In this document: piece by piece, positions 1-10,454 of the stretch
Layout: every line of letters starts with the position of its first letter
Numbering within the stretch: the stretch's first letter is position 1
Assembly: GCF_036898095.1 (NCBI RefSeq)
Contig: NC_090751.1
Coordinates: 83,300,310 to 83,364,309 of the forward strand
Reading direction: 5' to 3'
DNA from: Palaemon carinicauda
Lineage: Eukaryota > Arthropoda > Malacostraca > Decapoda > Palaemonidae
DNA length: 64,000 nucleotides
The notes under the pieces: generated by a model
Told to the model about the DNA's origin: nothing
Database searches by the model: none
Seen by the model: the letters and a program-made list of their open reading frames with translations, nothing else
Program-made: the position numbers and the translations under genes

Positions 1-1965
1 GATCTTTAAAACTAATAAGAAAGCCGCCTGCTCGCGACGCCACATTTGTCCATTCTCAAGGATTCTCAAGAGGTTAATTGTAACTTGTAGACCCCAAGCA
101 TAGGTCTACATGCTGCAATGCAGTGATATTTGTACTATAAAAATTTAGATGTTAATAAATTATCAATTATTTTAGATTGTACTCCAGATTTATGTCACAA
201 GGAGCAATTATCTGTGATAATTTGAATACTTACAGCTGAAGGCACTGCACAAATTAAGGAATATTTTATCGGGTTCCTTGAGGCCGAGCAGACAACAGGA
301 GAAGACCTCTCAAGACTCATACTAAAAAACTTGAAGACAATATCCCCTTTGAAGACTGCAGAGGACAGTCATATGACAATGGGGCAAATATGAGAGGAAA
401 AAACAAGGGAGTCCAGGCTAGACTTCTTCAGTTAAACCCCAGGGCTTTATTTATGCCATGTGGAGCACACACTGTTAATCTGGTTGTGTGTAATGCAGCA
501 AAGAGCTCCTCAGATGCAACTAACTACTTTGGCTACCTGAAAAAATTATTTAATCTCAAAGGTGGTCGACCCTAAAAAAAACATGTGGACACAACTTTGA
601 AATCCTGGGCAGACACACGGTGAGTTTTGGTTGTAAGATTCCAGGCTGCAAAAGTGAGAGATGCTCTTTTAGAGGTGAGAGCAAGCACTGCAGATCCAGC
701 TATTAAAATTGAAGCACAAGCCTTAGCAGAAGAGGTGGGATCCTACTGGTTCTCTAGTTGTATGGTGGTGTGGTATGATATCCTTAGAAAAGTTCAAACT
801 GTGAATAAACTTCTGCAATCACAATGCATGCATCTGGATGTAGCTGTTAACATTCTCAGAAAGGCTGAAACCTCCATTGTTAGCTACAGAGACACTGGGT
901 TTGCTGATGCCCAGATATCTGCCAAAGAGATATGTAAGGAGATGAATGTGGAAGCTGCTCTAAAGCAGAAAAGACTCAGAACTACTAAAAGGCAGTTTTC
1001 CTATTAGGCCCCTGATGAACCTATTACCGATGCCTTGAAAAAAATGGAGATTTCATTTTTCAATGTAGTTGTGGATATGGCCAATGAATCTCTGAGAGAG
1101 AGAACTGGAATGATGAGTGATGTTGCAAAGAAATTTAGTGTTCCCATAAACTTCTCTGACCTGACATCTAGTGAGCTAGAAAAGCAGGCAAAAGATTTGT
1201 GTAATACACTCACATTTAGGGATCATTGTGATTTTAATTATGATGAACTGATTGTAGAGATGCAGTCATTTCCAAAACAATGGCCAAAACAAAATATGAC
1301 ACCATTAGACCTTCTTATTTTTTCTGGAGGAGAAAGGCCTGAAAGAGATCTATCCAAACATGTGGATGACATTAAGAATTGCTGTCACTACACCTGTGAC
1401 TGTGGCATCTGCAGAGAGAAGCTTCTCTAAACTTAAGCTCATTAAAACATATGTAAGGTCTACTACGTCACAGTAGCGCCTAAATGGGCTGGCAATAATT
1501 AGTATTAAGAGAGAAATGTCCAAACAGATTTCGTATGATGACACTATAGATGATTTTGCTGCAAGAAAGTCAAGAGTCAGGTTTTAAATATGAAAAATCA
1601 GTGAAGAAAACTTTTATATAATAGTTTTAGCATAGCCCTCAACATATATGGATTAAGTTCTATGGTTTTAGATTGGATAGATTACATTTTTCAATTTATC
1701 TTAGGTAGGATTTGCAATAAAAATGTATAATGGTGTTATTTTATTAAAATTTACAAAAATAGTTTGTATACTTGAGTCTATACTTTTCCTTGTTGTGTAT
1801 ACATATACGTGAAGATGATTTATTAATAAAGTATGTTGTTTTGTTGTGGAACTTGAGATGCTAGTTGTGTTCGAAATTGTTTGTTATTATTACCACAGTG
1901 GAGGGAAGGGGGGCGCTATAACGAGTTCTTGCCTGGGGTGCCAAATGAACTAGAAACGGCCTTGG
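1..1965 (+). mobile_element. hAT DNA transposon, right part, degenerate
   Basis: The stretch carries a broken hAT-type transposase (separate entry) followed by a GC-rich terminal segment at about 1909-1965. That end reads as a run of G, then GCGCTATAAC, then TTGCCTGGGGTGCC and ends near ACGGCCTTG. In inverted orientation this resembles terminal inverted repeats of hAT elements whose transposase resembles ZMYM1-type proteins. The left end lies outside the window, so the TIR partner and the 8-bp target duplication expected for hAT cannot be checked. The exact right boundary is uncertain by a few bases. Confidence 0.6.
163..1590 (+). pseudogene. hAT transposase pseudogene (ZMYM1-like)
   Basis: Successive frames give a recognisable hAT transposase. 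About 163-290 reads SIILDCTPDLCHKEQLSVII, then a TGA, then GFLEAEQTTGEDL. About 360-575 contains the motif YDNGANMRGKNKGVQA and FMPCGAHTVNLVV, both hallmarks of the RNase-H-like core in this family. 627-1007 and 1035-1430 are the helical insertion and later core. About 1385-1590 gives the C-terminal dimerisation region starting TVASAERSFSKLKLIK. The reading frame changes at least four times (near 350, 580, 1010 and 1420) and contains stops, so no active enzyme is made. Known role of the family: cut-and-paste transposition in the nucleus. ZMYM1-like host genes derive from the same family, but the frame decay and the adjacent terminal sequence argue for a transposon. Confidence 0.8.
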
Positions 1966-1969
1966 GTTT

Positions 1970-2285
1970 AAGGGTCGCTCATGAATGGCAGGGGCAAGGG
2001 ACAGTGACAGTGCACTGGCAGGACAGTGCTGAAGAGACTGACCTTATGTGTAAATGATCAGATCCCAAACGCCCCTCTCCATCCAAGCTCAGACCAGTGA
2101 GAGCCAGTCACTGACTGCTGATAGCAGGTAGGCTTAAAAATTCCCCAAAACCCCTTATCCTTACTCAAAAGGAAGGTCAAGTTTCAGCTAAAAGAAACCA
2201 TAGAGCGTAGACGGTTCTTTAACCCCAGTCCAGCAAATCGCAAGGCAGGGACGTTTCCTATAGGCTACCAGAACCATAAGTGTAC
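1970..2285 (-). repeat. tRNA-derived SINE, degenerate
   Basis: Read on the minus strand from 2285, the sequence begins with a tRNA-like head. A box-A-like stretch (TAGCCTATAGGAAACG) is followed about 30 bases later by a box-B-like GGGGTTAAAGAACC, where an intact box B would read close to GGTTCGAGTCC. The body continues through AAGGATAAGGGG and ends with a segment rich in CAGTGTC/CACTGTC blocks near 1990-2030. I recognise the layout from tRNA-derived SINEs of decapod crustaceans. Both Pol III boxes are mutated, so this copy is probably silent. It lies directly beside the right end of the hAT relic. Confidence 0.6.
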
Positions 2286-2289
2286 GTTT

Positions 2290-3078
2290 AAGTCATTCGA
2301 AAAAGAGAAAATACTTTGGTTATGATGGAAAAATATATAGAATGAAAAAAGAACAAATCAAGAGCTGAAAAAGTAAAATCGCCCAAATAGAATTTTTATT
2401 CCTGTGACTTTTTTTTTTTTAAAATAGGGAGAATGTTGAGTCAACAAATAACGTGATGAGTAATGTTTTACAACACGGAGGTAGAAGTTTGGTTAAGTCG
2501 ATTTTACAAAACTAAATTAAACTGCTTGAAATGTAGTGATATGTGTGTATGGTATATATAATCTGAAACTAATAAAATAAACTATAAAATAATAAATTCA
2601 CCCCTTGAGCTACGATTATAAATGTCTTCATAACAAAATATATTTCTAGAATCATTGCTACTTTAATTTCTAGCAAAACTGGAAATTGCTATACGAAATT
2701 AGATAAGTTTCTATTTTGACATTTGATATGAAGAATTTTTATTGTATAAATTGCTGGCTGAAACGCATAATTTTGGATTTTATTGAAGGCCTTCCCAGCA
2801 ATAAATGTATTTGGTTTTTAGAATTATTTATTTGTACAGGTTCAATAAAAATGCAGAGACAAGAAATAAGAAGACAAACTTCTGAAGACTTTTAATAAAT
2901 GCACATACTTAGGACAGCCAGTAAATGTTATTCGAATGTTAAAACTCTGTCAGGGAACAAATGGTGAGACATTTGGATATAGTTAAGTAATCGAATAGGA
3001 ATAAGCAAAGGAAACCAACACTGAAGATTAAAATATTGATTTTCGAAGATATTGAATAAAATTATCAAAATATTTAAA
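2290..3078. other. AT-rich stretch without recognisable gene
   Basis: About 790 bases of AT-rich sequence with frequent stops in all frames. I see no domain, no RNA gene and no clear repeat. Confidence 0.6.
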
Positions 3079-3090
3079 ATTATTATTATA

Positions 3091-3185
<95 letters not shown>
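3079..3185. repeat. (ATT)n microsatellite
   Basis: About 107 bases of near-perfect trinucleotide repeat TTA/ATT, interrupted once near 3089. It produces an artificial poly-isoleucine reading frame on the minus strand. Confidence 0.97.
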
Positions 3186-3740
3186 CAAAATCTAGTCTTT
3201 ATTATTGGACTACAACAAGGCTAATAAATAACGTATGAAGTAATATTACAAAGTATTTACTAACTTTAGAAGTGCATGATCTAATGACACTGATTGACTT
3301 AAGAATATAAGTATTAGGATTGACAGGGTGCACTTATTCTTGGGTAATAGTATCTTAATCAGTATGTCATAAAAATCTATCAAATTAAAAAATACAAATG
3401 CAAGTTATTTTACGTATTTCTTAGGTTACCCAAATATTTAAATCATCCGTTTTCTTTTTACTGTCGTAGAAAATGCTGTTTAAGTTTATAATGGTAAACT
3501 TAAACAATTTTCTATTCGGTCTTTCTGCTTATTTTTAGTCGACTTATTTGCAGAGAACTATTTCATGAATCGGCATTCAACATTGGAATGTTAATGAAAC
3601 CAAATTCTACAAAAGACACATAGAAATTAGAAATTCAGGATAAAACCCAATATCTCCAAACCTTCACTATACAGATATCACAAGGCAAGTAGACACTTGG
3701 GACGTGGCATAATATCTTTTTCAATTTTTCTTTCAAGTTT
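3186..3740. other. AT-rich stretch without recognisable gene
   Basis: AT-rich, with stops in all frames. Nothing recognisable. Confidence 0.6.
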
Positions 3741-3994
3741 CTTGGGTGATGAAGAATTATTTAGTAATCTCATGAAGAATTATTTAGTAATGGCAATGTT
3801 GTCTGGTGAATGAGAACAGAGGAGAATATGTAAAGAATCGGCCAGACTATTTGGTGTATGAGTAGGCAAAAGGAAAATAAGACGTAACCAGAGAGAATGA
3901 TCTAATGTAGTACTGTCTGGCCAGTCAAAGGACCCAATAACTCTCTAACAGTAGTGTCTCAACAGGAGGCTGGTGTCCTGGCCAACCTACTACC
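3741..3994 (+). repeat. dispersed repeat, 3' fragment
   Basis: This segment matches the last part of the longer repeat at 57773-58445: the order GAAGAATTATTTAGTAATCTC, AATCGGCCAGACTATT, TAACCAGAGAGA, GTACTGTCTGGCC, TCTCAACAGG is shared with 58225-58445. The 20-base block ATGAAGAATTATTTAGTAAT occurs twice in tandem (from about 3748 and 3771). The 5' part of the family, with its TTA-rich head, is missing here. No coding sequence is seen. Confidence 0.75.
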
Positions 3995-4279
3995 TAGAAA
4001 AAACTTACAATAAGCTATAAGTAATTACAGTATAAGGTTTTATATATTATTGTTTTCCTAGGCAATGGCGGTCACGGTGAAGGGACCGGGAAAGACAGAA
4101 TGTACTCTATATAAAGTTGGCCAAGAGATGATTGTATGGAGTTGTGTTTCCGCGAATACTCTACTGCTGGTACCGTACTATGTTTAGGTGCATAATGTTA
4201 ATGGTGTCCAGAGAAATAGCCCCAGTCAGACAGGATGTTGTGCCTAGGATGCCTTGGATTAAGAAAGTATTAGATTAGG
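3995..4279. other. short unassigned stretch
   Basis: Sequence between the dispersed repeat and the left end of DIRS copy A1. No recognisable gene. Confidence 0.5.
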
Positions 4280-4640
4280 ATTTTTGGGCTCAGGCCATGT
4301 CGTCGTGATGGAAGTTCCTTCAAAGGTAGCTTCCTAGGTATATTTGACTACAGTGATATATCCCAGAGAATTTACCAAAAGTATCCAGAATTCTAACTCC
4401 TGGAGCGAATATCCCTTAAAATTTTACGAAGGGATATCGCGTAATATCAGAGGACGTATTCTTGACACGTCTCATGGCTATCTACACCCCCAATAGAGCT
4501 TTCACTACGAGGGGAAAGAGAGGAAAGAATAGGGTGATTCGTTCCAGAGACATCGCTCTCGACGAGTCACTACTGCTCTGCAAATAGTGCGCCTGTCCGC
4601 CACCGCGCGGCGCCATCGTCATCCTTTCGCTTGTAGCTTC
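4280..4640 (+). repeat. DIRS A1 left inverted terminal repeat
   Basis: Starts TTTTTGGGCTCAGGCCATGT and is the reverse complement, with scattered changes, of 7895-8260. The shared core includes GAATTCTAACTCCTGG, GATATCGCGTAATATCAGAG and GAGCTTTCACTACGAGGGGA. Confidence 0.85.
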
Positions 4641-6159
4641 GATAGACCAGTGTTTTTCCCAGTTCTCTCCCGCTATTTTGGAGTTTTTTGGAGTCTATGA
4701 TGTCTTCCTCAGCCTCATCTGCCTCTGGAAAGTTAAATAATATCTTTATCTTGTATAAATGTAAGCTCTTGCCAGTTTTGCTTTTCGATTGAGATTGTAA
4801 TTAACGTAACAAGAGCTGTTGCCAGCCGGATGGCGTCAGTGACGCGGTCGTTCTTCTGTTCATTTAGTTAGCCAGAACGACCCTTTCCTGGCATTTATAC
4901 GTTTTAATAACTTTAGCTATTTAGATATTTAGCTAGGGATTCTTATATTATGTCTTTGTTGTTGTGAATTTGGCTATTCTGAACGAGCCTCACGAGTGCT
5001 AGGCTTCCTAGCCTAGGCACCCTCACACTTCATGCATGATATAACCTTCCTGGTAAAGTTGTATTGAAGCACAGGCATTATTCTACACTTGTATGATATT
5101 ACTTAATTATGCTTTCCTCTTCCAAGATAGTATACAGAGAGTTTCGGTGATCGATTCTCAATGCTCCTAGGCTACTAGCCTAGGGGCTTTAGTATACTTT
5201 CATACATGTCCCCATTGCTCTTGTATTGCCTTTTAAGGGGAGACTGACCCCTCATATACCTTTTAAGTCGATAGCAATCTCCTAAGAGATTTAAGAGCAA
5301 TCCCCTTCCCTCTGATTAGCCTAGGCTATTCTCAGTTTTCTTTGCTGTGAACAGAGTTCTGGCAAAGTTTTACTGAGACGTTCCGTTTTCTTTCTCCCAA
5401 CCACTGAGTCGGTTTTGAGTTTAGGACGGGACATCAGAGTATTAGTCTGTGTAAGGCATCTCCCGGTCTTGGTGAAATGATTTCCCAGGTCAGGTTAAGC
5501 TGCTCTTTCAGGAGGCTAGACCTCCCTAGGCCATACTTGGGAGTTTTGTATGACAATTCCCCCTTCCCTGGCCTAGCAGACAGTCCTGTGCCAGTAATCC
5601 CTAGGCCGAAGAAAGGATTTCTTCATTGCCTAGGGTCTCTGGTACGAGATTCTGCTCTCCTGCGAGTCGGGGTCCTACAGACACCCTCTCCCATGACTAA
5701 CCCAACCTGGGGAAATGACTTCCCCTACCTGAGGTTACTTTACGAGAACAGAATCCTTTAAGTTGGGTAGTGCCTTCGGACATTACCTTAACTATAGGAC
5801 ACCTACCCCCTCCCCGCTATTCCTTTCGTGTTGAATGATCCAACACCCTCCTGGCCGTCGTTCTACATCGACCCTAGGGTTCTTGTAGGACTGGCCTGAG
5901 GCTCCCCATCGGCCACCGGCTAGGCTGGCTGCCGGCGGGTGTCCTCATATTCTTTAGAGTGTTCATCGGTCCTCCCTTGGACTGCCTTCCATTATCCCTC
6001 ATGACTGGGATATGGTTGGGTGGAAGCCCAAATTTAATTCCCCCTTCCACTTGAACCCTCATTCTGGATGCAGGCCGGCAAGGCTGAACCCTTGCCTTCC
6101 TCCATCCTTTCTTTCTCTCGTACTTTCATACTGGGCCAATGATATTGGACATTTGGGTA

Positions 6160-6490
6160 CTGACTGCCGGCCGCTGAGTAGCTGGCCGGCAGCCGGCCAC
6201 TGAGTAGCAGGCCGGCAGCCGGCCACCCAATCCTGGTCCTCTGCCGCCGACTGCCTTGGGTCCCCTTGATGGAAGGATCCTCGGCTGCCGGCTGGCAGAG
6301 CCACCGCCGGCCAGGAGTATCACTGCCGGCCGGCAGATCCATGACACCGCCAGCAGCCGGCAGAGCCATTGCCGGCCGGCAGAGCCGCCGCCTCCGGCAG
6401 AGACCGCCGGCAGCCGTCAGATACTACTGCCGGCCGGCAGTGCTGCTGCCGCCGGCAGCCGGCGGGGCTGTTGCCGGCCGGCAGAGCCAT
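6160..6490. repeat. GCCGGC palindrome cluster in DIRS A1
   Basis: A GC-rich tract in which GCCGGC recurs many times. The perfect 12-base palindrome TGCCGGCCGGCA occurs four times, at 6324, 6370, 6428 and 6472. Looser relatives occur in the matching 5' region of copy A2 (24520-25570), for example CTGGCCGGCAG. The tract sits in the non-coding 5' half of the element, just before the deletion junction. Confidence 0.8.
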
Positions 6491-6856
6491 CTGAAGGAAG
6501 AAGCATCCCTCTGCCCAGTGGAATGCCTAAAGGTCTACCTTCGTAGAACTTCAGACTTTAAGGGAGGTCAGCTTTTCAGGGGAGAGACTTCTGGTTCAAC
6601 GTTATCCTTGAAACAGATTAGGGCGAAAATCACCTACTTCATTCGCAGAGCGGATCCAGACAGTACACCCGCAGGTCATGATCCGAGGAAGGTTGCCTCG
6701 TCTCTGAATTTCTTCCAAACGATGTTGTTTGAAAGTCTTCGTGCTTATACTGGATGGAAGTCCTCGAGGGTCTTCTTCAAGCACTACGCGAAGCAATTAC
6801 AAGAAATTAAGTTTCATGTGGTGGTGGCGGGCAGTGTGATAAAACCCGCTGCTTGA
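6488..6856 (+). pseudogene. tyrosine recombinase, C-terminal fragment (DIRS A1)
   Basis: In frame from the deletion junction, this encodes about 122 residues almost collinear with the end of the A2 recombinase: SLCPVECLKVYLRRTSDFKG, then FIRRADPDSTPAGHDPRK with the catalytic HxxR, then TGWKSSRVFFKHYAK with the presumed nucleophile Tyr. The first catalytic Arg block is lost with the deletion. An open frame extends upstream to 6266 through the GCCGGC tract, giving a 196-residue chimera, but that N-terminal part looks like translated repeat. In the family this enzyme integrates a circular DNA intermediate; this fragment alone should be inactive. Confidence 0.85.
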
Positions 6857-7202
6857 TTACTGCGAAGAACAGTGCACTATTAGGGATTTATAGTGAAGGG
6901 TGTACACGATAGACTTGTAAGACGTATCGTGTTGAGTTTTGTGTTTAAGTGATAACACTATAGACTGTTCTCCCTACACAGGTGACATTAAGCATAATAA
7001 ACTGACACAAGTGCCAAGCATTCTTATATGCACAGTGTTTTAGTAACAACAGATTGTAGAACGAAACTGCATGTTTCCCTTGAGTGGCTAATGTTTTCCT
7101 TTTCAGGCAAACCCCTTTTTATCCTGTTATTACTGTTTATGCTCGTATGTAGAATTATTCACCATACATTGTAATTGTTTACAACCATGATTTCTATTTT
7201 GT

Positions 7203-7208
7203 AATAAA
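7203..7208 (+). terminator. poly(A) signal, DIRS A1
   Basis: AATAAA about 350 bases after the recombinase stop. The equivalent AATAAA in copy A2 is at 31178, in the same sequence context (followed by ATTTGCGTCT and TTTCGCCC). Confidence 0.5.
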
Positions 7209-7738
7209 CAATAGAACGAATATTTGCGTCTCTTTCGCCCCAAATATTTATTCAAATAGTTATTTAAATATTTATTTAAATGTGTAAGTCAGAGCATCCT
7301 TGACTCTTTTGGTAATTAAGTCAATACTAGAACTAAGATTCATGGTGTTCCAGGTAAACAGGTAAGACCTTGTTGTACTAGACTGTTCATTTTACTGTTT
7401 AAAGTGTTCCTACACATATATAAACCTGTCCAGGAGCTACAGTAATCTGCCCAAGCCAATTCCATCCTAATACAGACTATGATTTACGTATATGTTGACA
7501 CTAATATACAAACTGTTTGCTAGATTGTTCCCTGAACTCACAATCCTCGGGTTTTTTCCTCGAGTTTACCCAGACTCTTTCCTGTAGGGGGCAGGAAGCA
7601 CTGACATATTTTATGATTAGCTGATCGATGTATAACGGTAACATCAAGTGTCTCTAGGTCTAAAGACCGAAGAGGAAAGATTTAGCTCGAGATGAACGGC
7701 ACTGTTGGAAATCCACAGATACATTAATGCTCTGGTAC

Positions 7739-7836
7739 ACTTCCATCACGACGACATGGCCTGAGCCCAAAAAACGGATTTTGAGCATAGCGAAAAATCT
7801 ATTTTTGGGTGAGGTAGCCATGTCGTCCTGATGGAC
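7739..7836 (+). repeat. DIRS A1 internal complementary region
   Basis: The first part is the reverse complement of the element's left end (CCATCACGACGACATGGCCT, then GAGCCCAAAAA). The second part is the reverse complement of its right end (CGGATTTTGAGC, GCGAAAAATCTATTTTTGGG, TGAGGTAGCCATGTCGTCCT). The junction lies at about 7769-7776. This is the arrangement known from DIRS1. Confidence 0.85.
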
Positions 7837-7894
7837 CCACCCTCTTTTGGGACAAAAGGATAATGAATCCCTCCCTATAGTACTGTATCTGCAA

Positions 7895-8290
7895 CACCTA
7901 CAAAGCTACAAGGAATGACGGTGGCACCGCGTGGTGGCGGACAGGCGCACTATTCGCAGAGCAGTAGTGACTCGTCGAGAGCAATGTCTCTGGAACGACT
8001 CACCCTATTCTTGCCTCTCTTTCCCCTCGTAGTGAAAGCTCTATTGGGGGTGTAGATAGCCATGAGACATGTCAAGAATACGTCCTCTGATATTACGCGA
8101 TATCCCTTCGTAAAATTTTAAGGGATATTCGCTCCAGGAGTTAGAATTCTGGATACCTTTGGTAAATTCTCTGGGATATATCACTGTAGTCAAATATACC
8201 TAGGAAGCTACCTTTGAAGGAACTTCCATCAGGATGACATGGCTACCTCACCCAAAAATAGATTTTTCGCTGCGCTCAAAATCCGTTTTA
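7895..8290 (-). repeat. DIRS A1 right inverted terminal repeat
   Basis: Reverse complement of 4280-4640 over most of its length. It is then followed by the right-end-only segment ending CTCAAAATCCGTTTTATT, which recurs at the right end of A2 (about 32065-32080). Confidence 0.8.
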
Positions 8291-9064
8291 TTACCCTGTC
8301 AGATTAGATCAGATTTAGGAATTGGGTGCTATGTAGCCCGACACTGGGGTATGTGAGTCTATTCAGCACCCAATTGGAACTGGGAAATGGCCTTGTAGTT
8401 ATACGAAGAGGAAGGCCTGCAAAATGGATCAAAGGAAGTGGTAACACAATTAAAGTGGAAGAAACTTAGCTGTTAAGATTTTATAACAAGAAGTATGATG
8501 AAATAATGTGTGATTCTCAGTTTTGTTTCTTTGTAATTATTTAATTTCAACTTTACATCCTGGCAGCACCGAATGCCAACGTCAGTCGTTCCCTTACCAA
8601 AATGTAAACAACCTCACCCCATATGGCGAGAGGAAACTGTAGGGTGTTGTCCTGTCACCCGTATCTTCTAACCTCAGTTGGACATTAAATCCCGAGTGCA
8701 AAGGGGTTTTTGTTAATCAGACTCATGAAGGTAGATAGAAAGTATTAGACTATGAATTAAATGAAGAAAAATATTACACATAACCAAAAATCAAACATTA
8801 AGAAAGTGGGTAGTAATGAGCATGGAATGCTTCAAGAAAAAAAATTTGAGTGATAATAAAATAATAAAGATATCTTTATGTTTTAATCATTTGATATGTT
8901 GGTTGAAAAAGCTTGGAGAACCACAAAAAGATCAAGGTCACTGAGCATGAGCACCCTCAATAGAGAAACGTTTTGATACAATAAGCCATGATATAATTAA
9001 AAGTAAACATGAATGCAAAAGCTGCAAGAACTGTCATAACCAAACAATTTATATTTGCAAAAAA
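8291..9064. other. intergenic, no gene seen
   Basis: Non-coding stretch between DIRS A1 and DIRS B1. It contains one short perfect inverted repeat: AATTGGGTGCT at 8320 and AGCACCCAATT at 8365. Confidence 0.6.
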
Positions 9065-9320
9065 ATGACAAATTTGGAAACAATTTGTATTTTTCCCTAA
9101 CTAATACAAACCTGTTGTTTACACTAGGATATATCTTTCGGCAAAGCTGGAAGGCAGCCAATGGACTGAAAAAGCACGAGGTGGCAACCCTATCTTCCCA
9201 CTGTTGTGGGTCGGTAGGGGGTAGCTGGGTGTACACCTATCTTTACTCACAGCTCACAGAGCTGCCTCACTTTTGACTGCAGGCAGGACTTCAGAGGGAC
9301 AGGTGATGCAGGACAATTTT

Positions 9321-9423
9321 TGTAAACAACTACAGGTTTGTATTAGGGAAAAATACAGTACAAATTGTTTCCAAATCTGTCATTTGTTCCCACACTAACA
9401 AACCTTACATTGTTTACATTAGG
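9321..9423. repeat. DIRS B1 internal complementary region
   Basis: Consists of the reverse complement of B1's left end (GTTTGTATTAGGGAAAAATA through AAATCTGTCAT) joined at 9383/9384 to the reverse complement of its right end (TTGTTCC, ACTAACAAACCTTACATTG). Confidence 0.85.
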
Positions 9424-9929
9424 ATGACTCAATCTTAGGTGGGAGGAAGTCCAGCTCCTGACTTAGCCATTGATCCAGGTTGTCCTAGAACAATATTAGA
9501 TTGTACGGTATCTGAGGATAAACCTTGAAACCTTGCTAATAAATCACAATATGTGTGTGTTTTTGCGGTCTGAGCAAAAGAAAAATGTGGTTGTAGAAAT
9601 AGCATCTGAACATCTAGGTAAGCCGAGTTCTAAAAAACTTGAATCTTACATAAATAGACGGTCCCAATGATCCCACGCATGAACACACTTTGGACGTGAA
9701 CATTATAATTAATTATCATCTATACTGTACTAGGATACACAAGGGAAGTGATTCTTACATGCAGCATTTGAAGCCAGCTTGCAGAGGGCCCAAGGAGCTG
9801 TACCCCAAGAAAGGGGAAAATGAAGGAAAAAGCCAGACATATTCATTCCAGACTTAACCCAGGTAACCAATGCCCTCAACCAACTGCTACCTGTCCAAAT
9901 AGGAGCCTAAGTTCATCTTAAACCACTTG

Positions 9930-10300
9930 TTGTGCAGCCACCACAGGGTGATAATAAACTTACTGAGCCTTCTGTGGTTTACATCTTTGAGGTAGTGGAT
10001 GGTGGAGGTTGTTTGAAGCTTCCAAACACCTGCTTGTAAAACTTGAGAAACTGAGTACAGTAGTTTCTTTTAAATGCCAGAGCCTTAATGATGCCCTTGA
10101 CATCATGAGCTCTAGGGTGTCAAGCTTGAGGAGGGTCTTGTTGGAGAGAAAACTCTATCACTTTGGGAATCCAAGAAGAGATCGTGTACTTGGTGACCCT
10201 GCCCTGGAGGACTTACGTAGGTGCTTAGACATTCCTTTCGCAGCTTGTCACAAAAAGCCTCTCTGAGAGGAGACACTGAATATTTTCCAGGCATGAAGTC
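9930..10300 (-). pseudogene. tyrosine recombinase, C-terminal remnant (DIRS B1)
   Basis: Minus-strand translation in shifting frames gives RAHDVKGIIKALAFKRNYC, which matches RAHDVRG.ATSLAFK in B2 and B3, so the catalytic HxxR has become HxxK. It is followed by a degraded version of the VWK..FTAHYLQD region and by CGGCTT near 9945. The block holding the first catalytic Arg is missing: the preceding frame jumps from CLSTYVSPPG to the segment equivalent to TKNTISAWI. Not functional. Confidence 0.75.
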
Positions 10301-10454
10301 GAAGCGACTGGAGGTTCTTGTGAAAGATGTTGGCGTGTGGTTGTCTGAGTAGATCTGGACATGGAGAAAGTTTTCTCAAGTGATCTACTACCAACTGCAG
10401 ATGGTCTGGAAACCACTCTGCAGGGAGGCTTGATGGCCTAGTAAGCACAAACAC
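10225..10454 (-). pseudogene. post-RNase-H segment remnant (DIRS B1)
   Basis: The minus-strand frame gives EWFPDHLQLVVDHLRK and LLRQPHANIFHK...LRLHAW, matching the linker between RNase H and recombinase in B3 (AEWFLDLLQLL, LLKQPHANIFHK, SLRLHAW). It abuts the end of the RT at 10454, so the whole RNase H domain present in B2 and B3 is deleted here. Confidence 0.75.

Larger units (their letters stand above)
4280..8290 (+). mobile_element. DIRS retrotransposon family A, copy A1 (deletion derivative)
   Basis: About 4.0 kb bounded by long inverted repeats (4280-4640 and 7895-8290) with an internal complementary region at 7739-7836. The only coding remnant is the C-terminal part of the tyrosine recombinase (6488-6856). 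Gag, RT, RNase H and most of the recombinase are absent compared with copy A2 (23425-32080); the junction is near 6487. The 5' non-coding part (4640-6487) and the 3' part (6857-7738) still align in order with A2, including the GCATTTGCGTCT-like segment near 7220 and the GTAGGGGGCAGGA segment near 7586. DIRS elements lack target-site duplications, and none is seen. The copy could only move in trans. Confidence 0.85.

Noticed and set aside
2928..3188. Poly-isoleucine open frame on the minus strand
   Set aside because: Translation of the ATT microsatellite.
6012..6369. Overlapping open frames on both strands
   Set aside because: GC-rich palindrome tract with few stops; no domain on either strand.
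4280..8290. Interpretation of A1 as a foldback DNA transposon
   Set aside because: The inverted ends fit, but the recombinase fragment and the internal complementary region identify it as DIRS.
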